From an uncultured Bacteroidota bacterium (lineage in GTDB: Bacteria; Bacteroidota; Bacteroidia; 2-12-FULL-35-15): a stretch of DNA of 19,597 nucleotides. The notes under the pieces are model-generated. The model was not told the DNA's origin. It saw only the letters and a program-made list of their open reading frames with translations, and searched no databases. Location of the stretch: positions 1-19,597 of the forward strand of contig CAISYK010000931.1 in NCBI GenBank assembly GCA_903889605.1. The letters are read 5' to 3'. The position numbers were made by a program, and so were the translations under genes. Every line of letters starts with the position of its first letter. Within the stretch, counting starts at the first letter, position 1. Below, piece after piece: positions 1 through 8,900 of this stretch.

Positions 1-243
1 AAAAAACATACTTCCGATTACTTTGATTTGAGTGGATTTGTCAATAATGCTTTTTCGGTCTATGGTTGTATTATTAAACTGTTTAGAACGTCTTTCATAA
101 TATAATTGCTGGTTGTCCGGAAATGTTTTGTAATAATTTTCAAGGCCTTTTTGGAAATCAGAGTATGCGATTAAATCTTCTTCTTTAACTTCAGTTTGTC
201 TATTTGTAGAGCGAATTATTTTTGAAATTAAATTTTCATTCAT
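1..243 (-). CDS. AIPR-family protein, downstream part after the frameshift (partial, runs off left edge)
   Basis: An 81-codon open frame with no stop, from an ATG at 243 (MNENLISKIIRSTNRQTEVK...) to the window edge. It carries the stretch that follows VxIxVTxDE in AIPR proteins: LISKIIRSTNRQT, then DFQKGLENYY and LYYERRSKQF. It therefore belongs to the same ancestral gene as the frame ending at 236. The ATG (243-241) overlaps the upstream TGA (238-236), so translational coupling or reinitiation could make a separate second polypeptide. A single 4-bp deletion would restore one continuous protein reading ...VTQDENLISK. The 3' end lies outside the window. Confidence 0.8.
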   Translation of the reverse strand, partial: MNENLISKIIRSTNRQTEVKEEDLIAYSDFQKGLENYYKTFPDNQQLYYERRSKQFNNTTIDRKSIIDKSTQIKVIGSMFF

Positions 244-1297
244 CTTGGGTTACTATCAATTTAATCGGAACATATATGTCACTATCTAAAAATTCTTTAT
301 TTTTAAATAACATGTGTGATGTTTGAAGGCCATTTATTATTTGATAATTACTAATATTAAATGTATTTCTAGAGGTAACAAGCTTTTCGGAGACTATTGT
401 TACCCCATTATTTAAAACTGAAAAAGCATATTTTAGTTTTTCATCTTTTAAAGTGTTTTTGATTTCAACGTTTATTTTGTTCTCCCCTTGAAAATCTCTA
501 ACATTATCATAAAAAATTGTCGTTTCCAAATTACCATCATCATCTTTTATCAAGTCAATAATTGTTGTAACAGGCACGACTCCAATATAGGCTTCCTTAA
601 CATTATCAATGTTCGGCATTAAGGTTTTCAAGCTAAATTCAAAAGATTTTGTTATGTTTTTACCTATTTTTTTATAATCATTTTGCAGGATTGAATGGTC
701 AATATAGCTAAATGTAATACTTTCAAAAATTTGTTGTCCAGAAATATCCAAAATGATTTTCGTTTTTGTTGCGTTTAGATTTTCATCTTCGTTATTTATT
801 TTTCCTAAGCATACAAAAAATAAATTGCAAGTCGGGTTTTCAAATAAATCACTAACTCTACTTATTAGGTGATTAAATAATTCGATGCTTTCTATTGCAT
901 TTTGGCTCCAATTATAGTTTTGGGTTTCAGATATAAAGTCGTTAACTGCGTTACCAAATAAGCCAATTTCTTTATTATCAAAATTTGCAGAAGTCTTACT
1001 CTGTATAAAAACGACTTCCGCAAAGGATTTTTTATTGTTATCTAATATTAAATTTATATCATCCTTATTAAAAATAAGATGTCCATTTATTAAAATAGCA
1101 AATCCATCAATTCCAATAGTCCCGTTTTTTCCGATATTTATTTTTTCAATTAAATCGTCATCTAAACTTTCATCAATTTTTCTTTCTAATAACGTATAAT
1201 TTACAAGATGTTCGAATAACGTCTCTTCTTTAATTGAATCATTGAAAGCATATTTCAATTTAAACTCCGATAAATAACTTTTAGTGATTCTGTCCAT
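236..1297 (-). CDS. AIPR-family abortive infection / phage resistance protein, N-terminal part (gene frameshifted)
   Basis: 353 residues, recognised as the N-terminal two thirds of an AIPR protein (PF10592 family, linked to abortive phage infection). Seen: an opening like other family members (MDRITKSYLSEF), GIDG at 62-65, IQSKTS at 98-103, FYDNVRDFQG at 262-271, NNGVTI at 296-301 and QIINGLQTSH at 319-328. D64 with Q99/K101 resembles a PD-(D/E)xK nuclease-like core; that reading is inference. Family members are usually well over 500 residues, but this frame stops just after VTQDE. The missing continuation lies immediately downstream in another frame (positions 243 to 1), separated by a tandem ATGA duplication. 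The gene is strikingly AT-rich, poorer in G+C than the PKD gene at the other end. No clear promoter box or Shine-Dalgarno was seen upstream of the ATG. Family call is firm; whether a functional protein is made is uncertain. Confidence 0.88.
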   Translation of the reverse strand: MDRITKSYLSEFKLKYAFNDSIKEETLFEHLVNYTLLERKIDESLDDDLIEKINIGKNGTIGIDGFAILINGHLIFNKDDINLILDNNKKSFAEVVFIQSKTSANFDNKEIGLFGNAVNDFISETQNYNWSQNAIESIELFNHLISRVSDLFENPTCNLFFVCLGKINNEDENLNATKTKIILDISGQQIFESITFSYIDHSILQNDYKKIGKNITKSFEFSLKTLMPNIDNVKEAYIGVVPVTTIIDLIKDDDGNLETTIFYDNVRDFQGENKINVEIKNTLKDEKLKYAFSVLNNGVTIVSEKLVTSRNTFNISNYQIINGLQTSHMLFKNKEFLDSDIYVPIKLIVTQDE

Positions 1298-1426
1298 GAT
1301 AAATATTATATTTTTTTTGATTATTGAAGATTATTATTGCCTTGTCTTGTAAAATTGCGAATAATAAAATTATCGTTGAAATACACGTCGGTCTATTTAA
1401 ATTGCACAAAAAATGTAATAGGCTAA

Positions 1427-1621
1427 TCATATGTTGGTTGAAAGATACGATATAATAAATTCAAAATTCAAGTTGTAAAAATTATATTTGTCGAACAGAA
1501 AGTTCGGGTCCTCTTTTGTAATGTCGCTCAACATTATATATCCCCAATAAGATTCATATTTACCTGTTAATAAAAAAATGAAATAATTTAAGCCATACTC
1601 CTGTGATTTATTTATACAATT
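1427..1621 (-). pseudogene. Possible truncated gene remnant, unknown family
   Basis: A 64-residue open frame bounded upstream by TAG (1624-1622) and ending in TGA (1429-1427). The residues look coding (for example GKYESYWGYIMLSD and ITKEDPNFLFDKYN), with Trp, Cys, Pro and Asp/Glu-rich stretches that are unusual for random AT-rich DNA. No suitable start codon exists at its 5' end; the only in-frame Met lies at residue 30. The open frame breaks off about 25 bp before the dispersed repeat at 1648, so it may be the C-terminal stub of a gene cut when that element or a neighbouring segment was rearranged. It lies on the AIPR strand, 129 bp upstream of that gene. A chance ORF cannot be excluded. Confidence 0.33.
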
Positions 1622-1647
1622 CTAAAATGCTCTTCCATCGCTAATGC

Positions 1648-1746
1648 CTGCGTTAGGGATTGCAGCGGAAATCCTTTTTGTGAGGCACGAACAAAAAGAT
1701 TGAAGTGAAAAGCCCGCCCTTTCTTTTTTAAGAAAGGGAACGCCCC
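1648..1746. repeat. Dispersed two-hairpin intergenic repeat, full copy
   Basis: Begins CTGCGTTAGGGATTG and ends with CGCCCC. It contains two perfect stem-loops: CTTTTTGT (1674-1681) with ACAAAAAG (1691-1698) around a 9-nt loop, and CCCTTTCTT (1717-1725) with AAGAAAGGG (1730-1738) around TTTT. Two internal direct repeats start GATT (1658 and 1698) and continue into AGCGGAAA / AGTGAAAA. A shorter relative lies at 13409-13469. From memory, sequences of this style (GCGTTAGGGAT...AAGCCCG...) are scattered in Bacteroidota intergenic regions; I know of no established function. It sits about 80 bp upstream of the helicase promoter box. Confidence 0.7.
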
Positions 1747-1823
1747 AATTATTTATTTATCCTAAATGATGTTTCAAAAGTGCTTAATATTAATCTAAAG
1801 TCGAATAGCTAAATTAGTTTCAA

Positions 1824-1838
1824 TACCTTTGCAGTCAA
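1824..1838 (+). promoter_or_regulatory. Bacteroidota -7 promoter box for the helicase
   Basis: TACCTTTG at 1825-1831 region fits the Bacteroidota -7 consensus TAnnTTTG and continues as TTTGCA. Transcription would start near 1837-1838, about 15 nt upstream of the GTG at 1853. A clear -33 TTG at the usual distance is not seen. The box overlaps a TTG triplet at 1829 that would otherwise give the longest ORF, which argues that the TTG is not the translation start. Confidence 0.55.
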
Positions 1839-1852
1839 ATAAAACCATTATT

Positions 1853-3187
1853 GTGACTTTCGACGAGCTGAATTTAAACAAACCCCTTATAAGCGCATTA
1901 GACGACTTAGGATATATCAATCCAACACCAATCCAGGAAAAAGCGTTTCCGGTGATTATGTCGGGGAAAGACCTGGTGGCCATTGCCCAGACAGGTACAG
2001 GTAAAACATTTGCATATTTACTGCCGTTGCTGAGGCAGTTAAAATATTCAGAAAAAAAACATCCGCGGATTTTGATTGTTGTGCCTACCCGGGAGTTGGT
2101 GCTCCAGATAGTAAAAGAAATTGAGAAGCTCACATCCTATATGAATGTGCGTTACCAGGGGGTTTACGGCGGAACAAATATAAATACTCAAAAACAACTG
2201 GTTTATAACGGCCTTGATATTTTAGTTGCTACACCAGGCAGGTTAGTTGATTTGGCCCTAACCGGACTGCTGCGCTTAAAGGACATTCAGAAATTAGTGA
2301 TTGATGAGGTAGATCAGATGCTGAGCCTCGGTTTTCGCCAGCAGCTGATAAGTTTTTTAGATTCCTTACCCGCAAAAAGGCAGAATCTTATGTTTTCTGC
2401 AACAATTACTGAAGATGTGGATAAGGTTATTTCTAAATATTTTAATGAGCCTTTAAAAATTGAGGTCGCTGCACACGGCACTCCGCTTGAGAAAATTATT
2501 CAGTTAGCTTACCATGTTCCGAACTTTTTCACAAAAGTTAACTTATTGGAACATCTGCTTTTTAATGATCCGGAATTGGTTAAAGTGCTGGTTTTTGTGG
2601 AAAATAAAAAATTGGCAGACAGGTTATATGAACATTTGGAAAAAAAGTTAACCAATCAGGTTGGAGTAATACATTCAAGTTTGTCGCAGAATAATAGAAT
2701 CAGTGCACTGAAACAGTTCCATGAAGGAAGTAAACGTGTATTAATTGCAACAGATATTATTGCCCGCGGTTTGGATATTTCGGATGTTACGCACGTAATA
2801 AATTTTGATACATCAAGGCTGCCCGAAGATTATATACACCGGATAGGACGTACAGGAAGAGCAAATAAGGCCGGCACTGCCATATCATTTATTAATGAAG
2901 CTGAGCAGGCGTTTCAATCCGAAATTGAGTTCATGATGAATAAGGAAATTCCAATGAAGCCTTTGCCTAAAGAGGTTCCGATTTCAAAAGAATTTACTGA
3001 GGAAGAGAAACCCTCGATAAAAGATAAAAATCTTAGAAGGATAGCTGCTATTAAAACTCCGGTCGGACAGGGTGCATTCCATGAGAAAAAAGAAAAAAAT
3101 AAAAAAGTAAATCTTGGCGGCCCGAGTGTTAGTGATCCTAAAAAAGGCAAATCAACAAGGAAAAGCACCAGTAAATGGCGGAGATGA
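1853..3187 (+). CDS. DEAD-box ATP-dependent RNA helicase (RhlE/DeaD-like)
   Basis: 444 residues; unwinds or remodels RNA duplexes in the cytoplasm using ATP (family knowledge). Motifs in order: Q motif GYINPTPIQ (20-28), motif I AQTGTGKT (45-52), Ia PTREL (78-82), Ib TPGR (127-130), motif II DEVD (151-154, a variant of DEAD), III SAT (182-184), IV VFVENK (247-252), V ATDIIARGLDI (299-309) and VI HRIGRTGR (329-336). The C-terminal tail (about 375-444) is Lys/Arg-rich and low complexity, typical of RNA-binding tails. I chose GTG 1853 (MTFDELNLNKPL), which matches the usual family N-terminus; a TTG at 1829 in frame would add 8 residues but falls inside the promoter box. Monocistronic; convergent with the next gene. 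Specific RNA target unknown. Confidence 0.93.
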   Translation: MTFDELNLNKPLISALDDLGYINPTPIQEKAFPVIMSGKDLVAIAQTGTGKTFAYLLPLLRQLKYSEKKHPRILIVVPTRELVLQIVKEIEKLTSYMNVRYQGVYGGTNINTQKQLVYNGLDILVATPGRLVDLALTGLLRLKDIQKLVIDEVDQMLSLGFRQQLISFLDSLPAKRQNLMFSATITEDVDKVISKYFNEPLKIEVAAHGTPLEKIIQLAYHVPNFFTKVNLLEHLLFNDPELVKVLVFVENKKLADRLYEHLEKKLTNQVGVIHSSLSQNNRISALKQFHEGSKRVLIATDIIARGLDISDVTHVINFDTSRLPEDYIHRIGRTGRANKAGTAISFINEAEQAFQSEIEFMMNKEIPMKPLPKEVPISKEFTEEEKPSIKDKNLRRIAAIKTPVGQGAFHEKKEKNKKVNLGGPSVSDPKKGKSTRKSTSKWRR

Positions 3188-3316
3188 TATGTTTAATAGA
3201 TGTTTCGGTGTAATTTTATGCTGTTAAATGAAAGGGGAGAGCCATTTTGAATAATAAATTTTCAACTATTAAAGCTCCTGTAAAGGCTGCAGTAATTTAA
3301 CAAAACAGAAGCCCTG

Positions 3317-5527
3317 TTACACTCTCAGACCAATCACAAGCATATCATCAATTTGGTCCTTACTGCCTTTCCATTCAGAAAATACTGTTTGTAATTTCTT
3401 CTTCTGCTCTTCCATGCTTAAATGGCTAATTTCAATTAGTAATTCTCTGAAAGGCTGATAGTAAAATTTTTCATTATCGGGACCTCCGGACTGATCTGCA
3501 AAACCATCGGAAAAAATGTAAAGGCAGTCGCCTTTTTCTAACATTATTTTATGGTTTGCAAAACTGAATGATTTATCAAATGAATAACCTATAGATGCTT
3601 TATCTGCTTTGGTTTCATGCAGTATTCCGTTTCGTATTAAATATAATGAATTATGCGCTCCTGCATATTCCAAATGGCTGTATAAAGGGCTTTGACTTTC
3701 TTTTTCTCCCTGTGAACTTTCTGTATTCTTTACTAAACTTACCAAGGCGATGTCCATTCCATCATTTACTTTTCCTATCTGATCAGTTTGCCGCAGCGAT
3801 TCCACCACCAATTTACTTAGCTCATTTAATATCAAGGACGGCTGGTAAATATTATGTTTTTTTACAACCTGTTCTAATAAATTATATCCCATCATACTCA
3901 TAAATGCTCCGGGAACCCCATGTCCTGTGCAATCTACAGCAGCAATTAAAATATGGCCGCCGCCATCCTCTCCAGAAAGACTGTTAGTATTGGCCTTAGA
4001 AGCCTCTCCATCCCTTAAATGGATTGCAGGATAAGCACTTTTGTGAAACCAATAAAAATCACCGCTTACAATATCTTTTGGCTGGTAAAGGACAAAGGAT
4101 TCCGGCAGGAATTTCTTCATTTCTTGTAAAGGCGGAAGAATAGATTCCTGTATTCGTTTTGCATAATTAATACTATCAGTGATCTTTCCATTTTTTTCAT
4201 CCAACAGCCTATTTGCCCTTTGTTTTTGCCGGTATCCCCTGAATATAAAAAATGCCAGAACAAGCACTAAAATAAAACCTAAAATAAAAGCATTCCGCAA
4301 TATTATCTGCTTTTCTCCATCAGCCTGCTGTTTCATTATTTCTGCATCTTTCTTAATAAGATCATTGTCTTTTCTTTCAGATTCATATTTTGAATTCATT
4401 TCCGTAAGCTGCTTATTTGACTCCTCGTTAAGAATTGTGTCCTTTGTATCGGAATAGAGTTTTTGGTATTCAAATGCCTTTTTGAAATCACCTTTCTTGC
4501 TGCATAAATCCGACAGTATCCAATATACATTATCGAGCCCTTCATTATCTTCATCTTGTTTATATAAGTCCAGGGCTTTATTTAAATATTGGAATGATTT
4601 CTCAAATTCAGCCATCTGCAGGTAACAGGAGCCTATATTACCATATGAAATGGCTGTTCCATGGTTATTACCGATCTCTTTATCGATTTTTAATCCTTGA
4701 AAATAAATATCCAGGGCCATTCTATAATCGTTTTGGTTAATATAAATATTACCAATGTTGGCTAAAGTCAGCGTCATTCCAAGCTTATCTCCTATTTTTT
4801 CCCTGATTTTGAAACTTTTCAACTGGCTCTCTAATGATTTTTTGAAGTTATCTTTACCAAAATAAACAAGGCCGATATTGCCATTTGCCATTGCTATCCC
4901 TGTTTTATCATCAATTTCTTCGCAAATTTTCAGGGATTTTGTGAAAATATCTAAAGCCTTTTCATATTTTTTTTGTTTCAGATAAATAACTCCAATATTA
5001 TTGTATGAACTTGTAAGCCCCTTCCTATCGCCTATTTCCTCTTTTATTTTTAAAGATTTGAAATAATTTTCCAGCGTTTTTTCGTAATTACTCTCATTCA
5101 AATATACCAGCCCGATATTATTATAAGACCCGGCAACTCCTTGTCTATCGTTAATTTCCTTACGAACAGCTAATGCTTTTCTATGATTATCCCTTGACTT
5201 GTCGTTCACACCCAGATAACAATAAGCCACTCCAATATTGCTGAAGGCATCGCCTAATCCCATCTTAAAGCCAAGTTTTTCGGCATGCTGCTGAGCTTTT
5301 TGGGCTAACTGAATTGCCTCATCGTAGCGGCCTGTATTTATGTATTGCCGGCTTAGTTTGTTTAATGTTTTAATTTCAATAGTGTCTTCTTTGGCGGTGT
5401 TTAAAAAATTAAGAAGTGAATCGGCAAGACTTATTGGGACTCCAATTACAGATCCTTCAGGGCTGGCGGCAAAACCGGCAGGCAGCAACAGCAATGAAAC
5501 CAAGAAAAGAAATACAGCTTGCTTCAT
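3317..5527 (-). CDS. TPR-repeat membrane protein with C-terminal SpoIIE/PP2C phosphatase domain
   Basis: 736 residues. Signal peptide at 1-21, then about seven TPR units of roughly 40 residues (about 55-355; repeated pattern YNNIGxVYLxxxxYEKAL with EEIGDRKG between helices), a helical linker (365-405), one transmembrane helix (about 408-429), a short coiled coil containing INYAKRIQESILPP (453-466) and a SpoIIE-type PP2C Ser/Thr phosphatase domain (about 470-736). Candidate metal-binding acidic residues: D490 in VSGDFYW, D532 in AAVDCTGHGVPGAF, D592 in MDIAL, D674 in SDGFADQ and D727/D728 near the end. The TPRs would be periplasmic and the phosphatase cytoplasmic, suggesting signal transduction, probably dephosphorylating a partner-switch protein. 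Two loops look inserted: 496-524 and 601-615. A SiaC-like gene, a possible substrate type, lies at 11073. Substrate not shown by sequence. Confidence 0.9.
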   Translation of the reverse strand: MKQAVFLFLVSLLLLPAGFAASPEGSVIGVPISLADSLLNFLNTAKEDTIEIKTLNKLSRQYINTGRYDEAIQLAQKAQQHAEKLGFKMGLGDAFSNIGVAYCYLGVNDKSRDNHRKALAVRKEINDRQGVAGSYNNIGLVYLNESNYEKTLENYFKSLKIKEEIGDRKGLTSSYNNIGVIYLKQKKYEKALDIFTKSLKICEEIDDKTGIAMANGNIGLVYFGKDNFKKSLESQLKSFKIREKIGDKLGMTLTLANIGNIYINQNDYRMALDIYFQGLKIDKEIGNNHGTAISYGNIGSCYLQMAEFEKSFQYLNKALDLYKQDEDNEGLDNVYWILSDLCSKKGDFKKAFEYQKLYSDTKDTILNEESNKQLTEMNSKYESERKDNDLIKKDAEIMKQQADGEKQIILRNAFILGFILVLVLAFFIFRGYRQKQRANRLLDEKNGKITDSINYAKRIQESILPPLQEMKKFLPESFVLYQPKDIVSGDFYWFHKSAYPAIHLRDGEASKANTNSLSGEDGGGHILIAAVDCTGHGVPGAFMSMMGYNLLEQVVKKHNIYQPSLILNELSKLVVESLRQTDQIGKVNDGMDIALVSLVKNTESSQGEKESQSPLYSHLEYAGAHNSLYLIRNGILHETKADKASIGYSFDKSFSFANHKIMLEKGDCLYIFSDGFADQSGGPDNEKFYYQPFRELLIEISHLSMEEQKKKLQTVFSEWKGSKDQIDDMLVIGLRV

Positions 5528-5621
5528 GAGTTAAACATTTTGCTCAACATTCTTAAAGTATAAGAATCCCATGATTAAGGGATACAAAAACAAAAGTTAA
5601 TCAAGTATTTGTCTTATATGC

Positions 5622-5629
5622 CAAATATA
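5622..5629 (-). promoter_or_regulatory. Candidate -7 box for the SpoIIE phosphatase
   Basis: On the minus strand this reads TATATTTG, matching TAnnTTTG. It lies about 95 bp upstream of the ATG. No convincing -33 TTG was found at the usual distance, and AT-rich DNA makes chance matches common. Confidence 0.3.
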
Positions 5630-5809
5630 TGAAAAATACAGGAGATTTGTAAATCCGTAAATAATACAAAACACACATAGTGATTGATTTTAAAGGCTGC
5701 AGAATCAATAAAATTTTTTTGGAGATTTACTTAATAACTTTTAAAACCACATTCAATTTCTTTTCTAAACAAGTTAAAATTATCAAATTAAAAGGAATTG
5801 CATACAAAC

Positions 5810-5847
5810 AAAAAAACCTAAAGAGTTGATAAAACATCTTTAGGTTT
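5810..5847 (-). terminator. Intrinsic terminator downstream of the amidase
   Basis: A perfect 11-bp stem (5814-5824 with 5837-5847, arm AAACCTAAAGA) and a 12-nt loop. On the minus strand it is followed by a run of seven T (complement of A at 5810-5816, partly within the stem). It lies about 95 bp beyond the amidase stop. The plus-strand side is also T-rich (TTTCTTTTT), so it could act in both directions. Confidence 0.75.
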
Positions 5848-5940
5848 CTTTTTCAAATAGATTTATGGGCTTTGAAGTATTTACGATACTTAAATTACAA
5901 AATTTCCATTCAATTTGTCATGAATTCTTATATAATTCAT

Positions 5941-8900
5941 TTACTTTATGATTACTCTTTTTGTTAAACGAACTGTATCCGTGAGTACAACAACCATATA
6001 TGTTCCAGCTTTAAAGTTTTCATAATCAAAAGACATGGAAAAATTCCCGTCCTCTATATTAACTTCTTTTGAGACTAATTCCCTGCCTAAAAGATCATAA
6101 ATTTTTACTGTGCTTTTTTTATTCTCAGGATTGGTAAATTTACCATACAAGATGCCTCCGTTTATTGGGTTAGGGTAAATTTCAAAACCTGGCTCATTTA
6201 ATGGAGAAGAAGAAGTGATATTTGATCTTAATTCCATTGGAGTATAAATCATTGAAGAAGCCTGTACAGAAGAAAATTCAAATCTGGAATTCGGACGATA
6301 ATAACTTTGGGTACCAGTAGTTTTGCTGCACGCGCCGCTGCTGGATAAATCTGCTCTATAATACAAAGCAACGTAATTTGAATAACTATTTGCATAGACA
6401 GATGAATTCACAGTAAAACTGCTGTTATCCCAACAAATAGACATTAACAAATTGCTTGTTCCATCATAATGAAATGCTGTACTGAATGTATAAGTATTCC
6501 AGCCCTGCACGGCACTAATCGTCCCTGTATAAACCTCAAGGCTGTTTGAACCGGTTAAAAATGAAGTGCTGGAAAAAGCCGAAGCTGTTGTATGAGCCAT
6601 TGTAATTTTAAAGCTTCCCATAGGCTGCGGTGCAGCAGAAGATACGAAAAAAGAAATAGAATTTAAATAAGGCGAAGAAGGGCTCCATCCTGCTGAAGTT
6701 AACTCGGCTTTCTTGAAAATGTATTGCACCCGCTCATCCATGTATACTGTCCCGAATGGGTGAGCAGAATAAGGTGTTGTTGATGTTCCTATTGTAACTG
6801 TTGAGTTTGTTGATGTACCAGCGGCAGTGGTAAATGCGGCTGCTGAAGAATAGCTTCCTGCAGAAGAGCAAACAGCCTGTACTATAAACTGATAAGCACT
6901 AGATGCACTTAATCCGCTTATTGCGATGGATGCTGAAGCAGAAGAAACGGGTGTCCATGATGATGATGATGAAAGCTTATATTGAACGTTATAACTGACA
7001 GCACCCGAAACAGCTGTCCAGTTTAAAACAGCACCGGCTGAAGTAATAGAACTCGCTGAAAGACCTGTTGGGGTTCCGCAGGAAGCAGTATTTGCAGATG
7101 TAATACAAATATTAAATGAAGTTGTTGAAGGAACTGAAGCGCCGTAACTATAAACACGAATATAGTAGGTTGTGCCAACAGTTAAAGCATTGGCAATAAT
7201 TGTTTCAGCGGCGCCAGGCCCTCCTCCATTATCTGAACAGCCAATCTGACCGCCGCTGCATGAAGTATACAAAGCAAGCACTGCATCAAAACCAGCTGAA
7301 GGCGTCACTTTAATGGTGCTTACTGAAGCTGTCGCCTGAAAATTATACCACACATCATTAAGAGCCGGAGTGCCTGAAAACCCGTCACAACTTGCTTTAG
7401 GCAGCCCGCTTGGAGTAGCCCCTGCAGTATTCCCGGATGTTAAAACGCAGGTCGTGTTTGGGATAAGAGTCTGAGAATTTCCGCAATAATCATTTGATCC
7501 CGACGCAGGTATTGTGGTAAATGCTGTAGATGCAGAATAGCTGCCTACACTTGTACAAACGGCTTGTACTTGAAATTCGTAAGCTGTAGATGAAATCAAT
7601 CCGCTTATTGATTTTGATACAGTTGCTGAACTTACTGTTGTCCAGGTTGAAGAAGTTGTTGGTTTGTATTTTACATTATAACTTGAAGCTCCTGAAACGG
7701 CAGCCCAGTTAAGTTCTGCACTATTTAAAGTAATAGAACTTGTTGTAAGCCCTGCTGGTATTCCGCATGATGTGCTTGTGTTATTTATCAAGTTATAATA
7801 AGTTCCCCAGTTCCAATTCACTCCCGGATCATTATGTGATTGATTAGGATAATGCTGATGCCCTTTAATTTTGTATGCGGATGATAATAAACATATTCCA
7901 TTACAAGATGCCCCGCTCCAACAAGTAGTTTTATTTATTCCATAGCCGCTGGCGCATATATCTTTCACAAGGTTTGCAGAACTCTGATACATTGCTGCAG
8001 TATACCACCCTGTTTGTGTATTATAACCTTCGTGTTCAATACCAATTGTATAACCATTTTCGCTTCCAACATGCCAGGCTTTTTTTGATTCCAGAACCAT
8101 TTGCGTGATTTGCCCATCAGAAGAACGCACCACATAATGTGCTGAAACAGCTGCACTGCAGTTCTGAAACCATGATATGCAGCTGGCGTAACTGCCTTCC
8201 ACATCATGTATTACAACTGCTGTTACTGCCTGTGTCCTCGAACTGAAATTGCACGAAGCCGCTGCGGTCCATATTGCAGGCGGGTAATCTGCTGATTGTG
8301 TTGATTGATTATTACCGCTTCCTAGTGATTTATATATATTTCCCTGATCATCGGAAATTCCATCATCCGAAACTGTCACTTGTGCCGAACTCAAAACTTT
8401 ATAATTGTCTTCTCCGAAAAGTGTCTGCAAATCGAAATTATAATTTGGAAAGTTATATTTTACCTGAAATTCAGTGGAATTCAAAAAAGTGAAATAAGAG
8501 TATAATTGACTATTAAGTGCAAAAGTCTGGCCTTCGTCAGCATGCGGAAGTTCGCTGAGCGCGATCAGCGTATTAAAAATAATCTCACTGTTTTTTGTGT
8601 CTGCTGGCTTTTGGCTTGCCAAGGAGTTCATTACACTATTAAATGCACCGGCATAAGCAAGGATGTTTTTTTCTGGATAATTGATTATCAGATCGGTTGA
8701 AATACCTGAAAGGCTGGAAACATAAATCAGATTATTATTAAAATAATTTTTGCCGTCAAGCGTTAATCCCATTACTCCATAGGATAAAGGCATCCCCATA
8801 CAATTTCCTTCTTCTCCTTCAGTATGAATATTGTGGTAAATATGCGTGTTGCCATAGGCAACAGCCTCCAATACACCAAGAGGTATTGAGGGATACTGAA

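Larger units (their letters stand above)
1298..1852. other. Intergenic region between the AIPR gene and the helicase
   Basis: About 555 bp between divergent genes. It contains a truncated open frame on the minus strand (1427-1621), a dispersed two-hairpin repeat (1648-1746) and the helicase promoter box (1825-1831 region). The 129 bp directly upstream of the AIPR start (1298-1426) hold no TAnnTTTG box or hairpin that I can support. Confidence 0.6.
5528..5940. other. Intergenic region between two minus-strand genes
   Basis: About 413 bp. It holds a strong hairpin terminator for the amidase (5810-5847) and a weak TATATTTG -7 candidate for the phosphatase (5622-5629). The presence of a terminator indicates that the amidase and phosphatase are transcribed separately. 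No coding frame or RNA gene was recognised here. Confidence 0.6.

Noticed and set aside
1500..1525. AGTTCGGGTCCT resembles a tRNA T-arm (possible tRNA or att remnant)
   Set aside because: No matching stem, anticodon arm or acceptor arm; the same bases fall in the coding-like remnant on the other strand.
1829..1852. TTG start extending the helicase by 8 residues
   Set aside because: It lies inside a strong -7 promoter box and the family N-terminus matches the GTG at 1853.
1795..2133. Antisense ORF over the helicase start
   Set aside because: Shadow frame of a well-supported helicase; low-complexity translation with no recognisable domain.
3280..5701. TAAAGGCTGCAG occurs on both sides of the phosphatase gene
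   Set aside because: A 12-mer pair is expected by chance in a 20-kb window, and no inverted ends or transposase accompany it.
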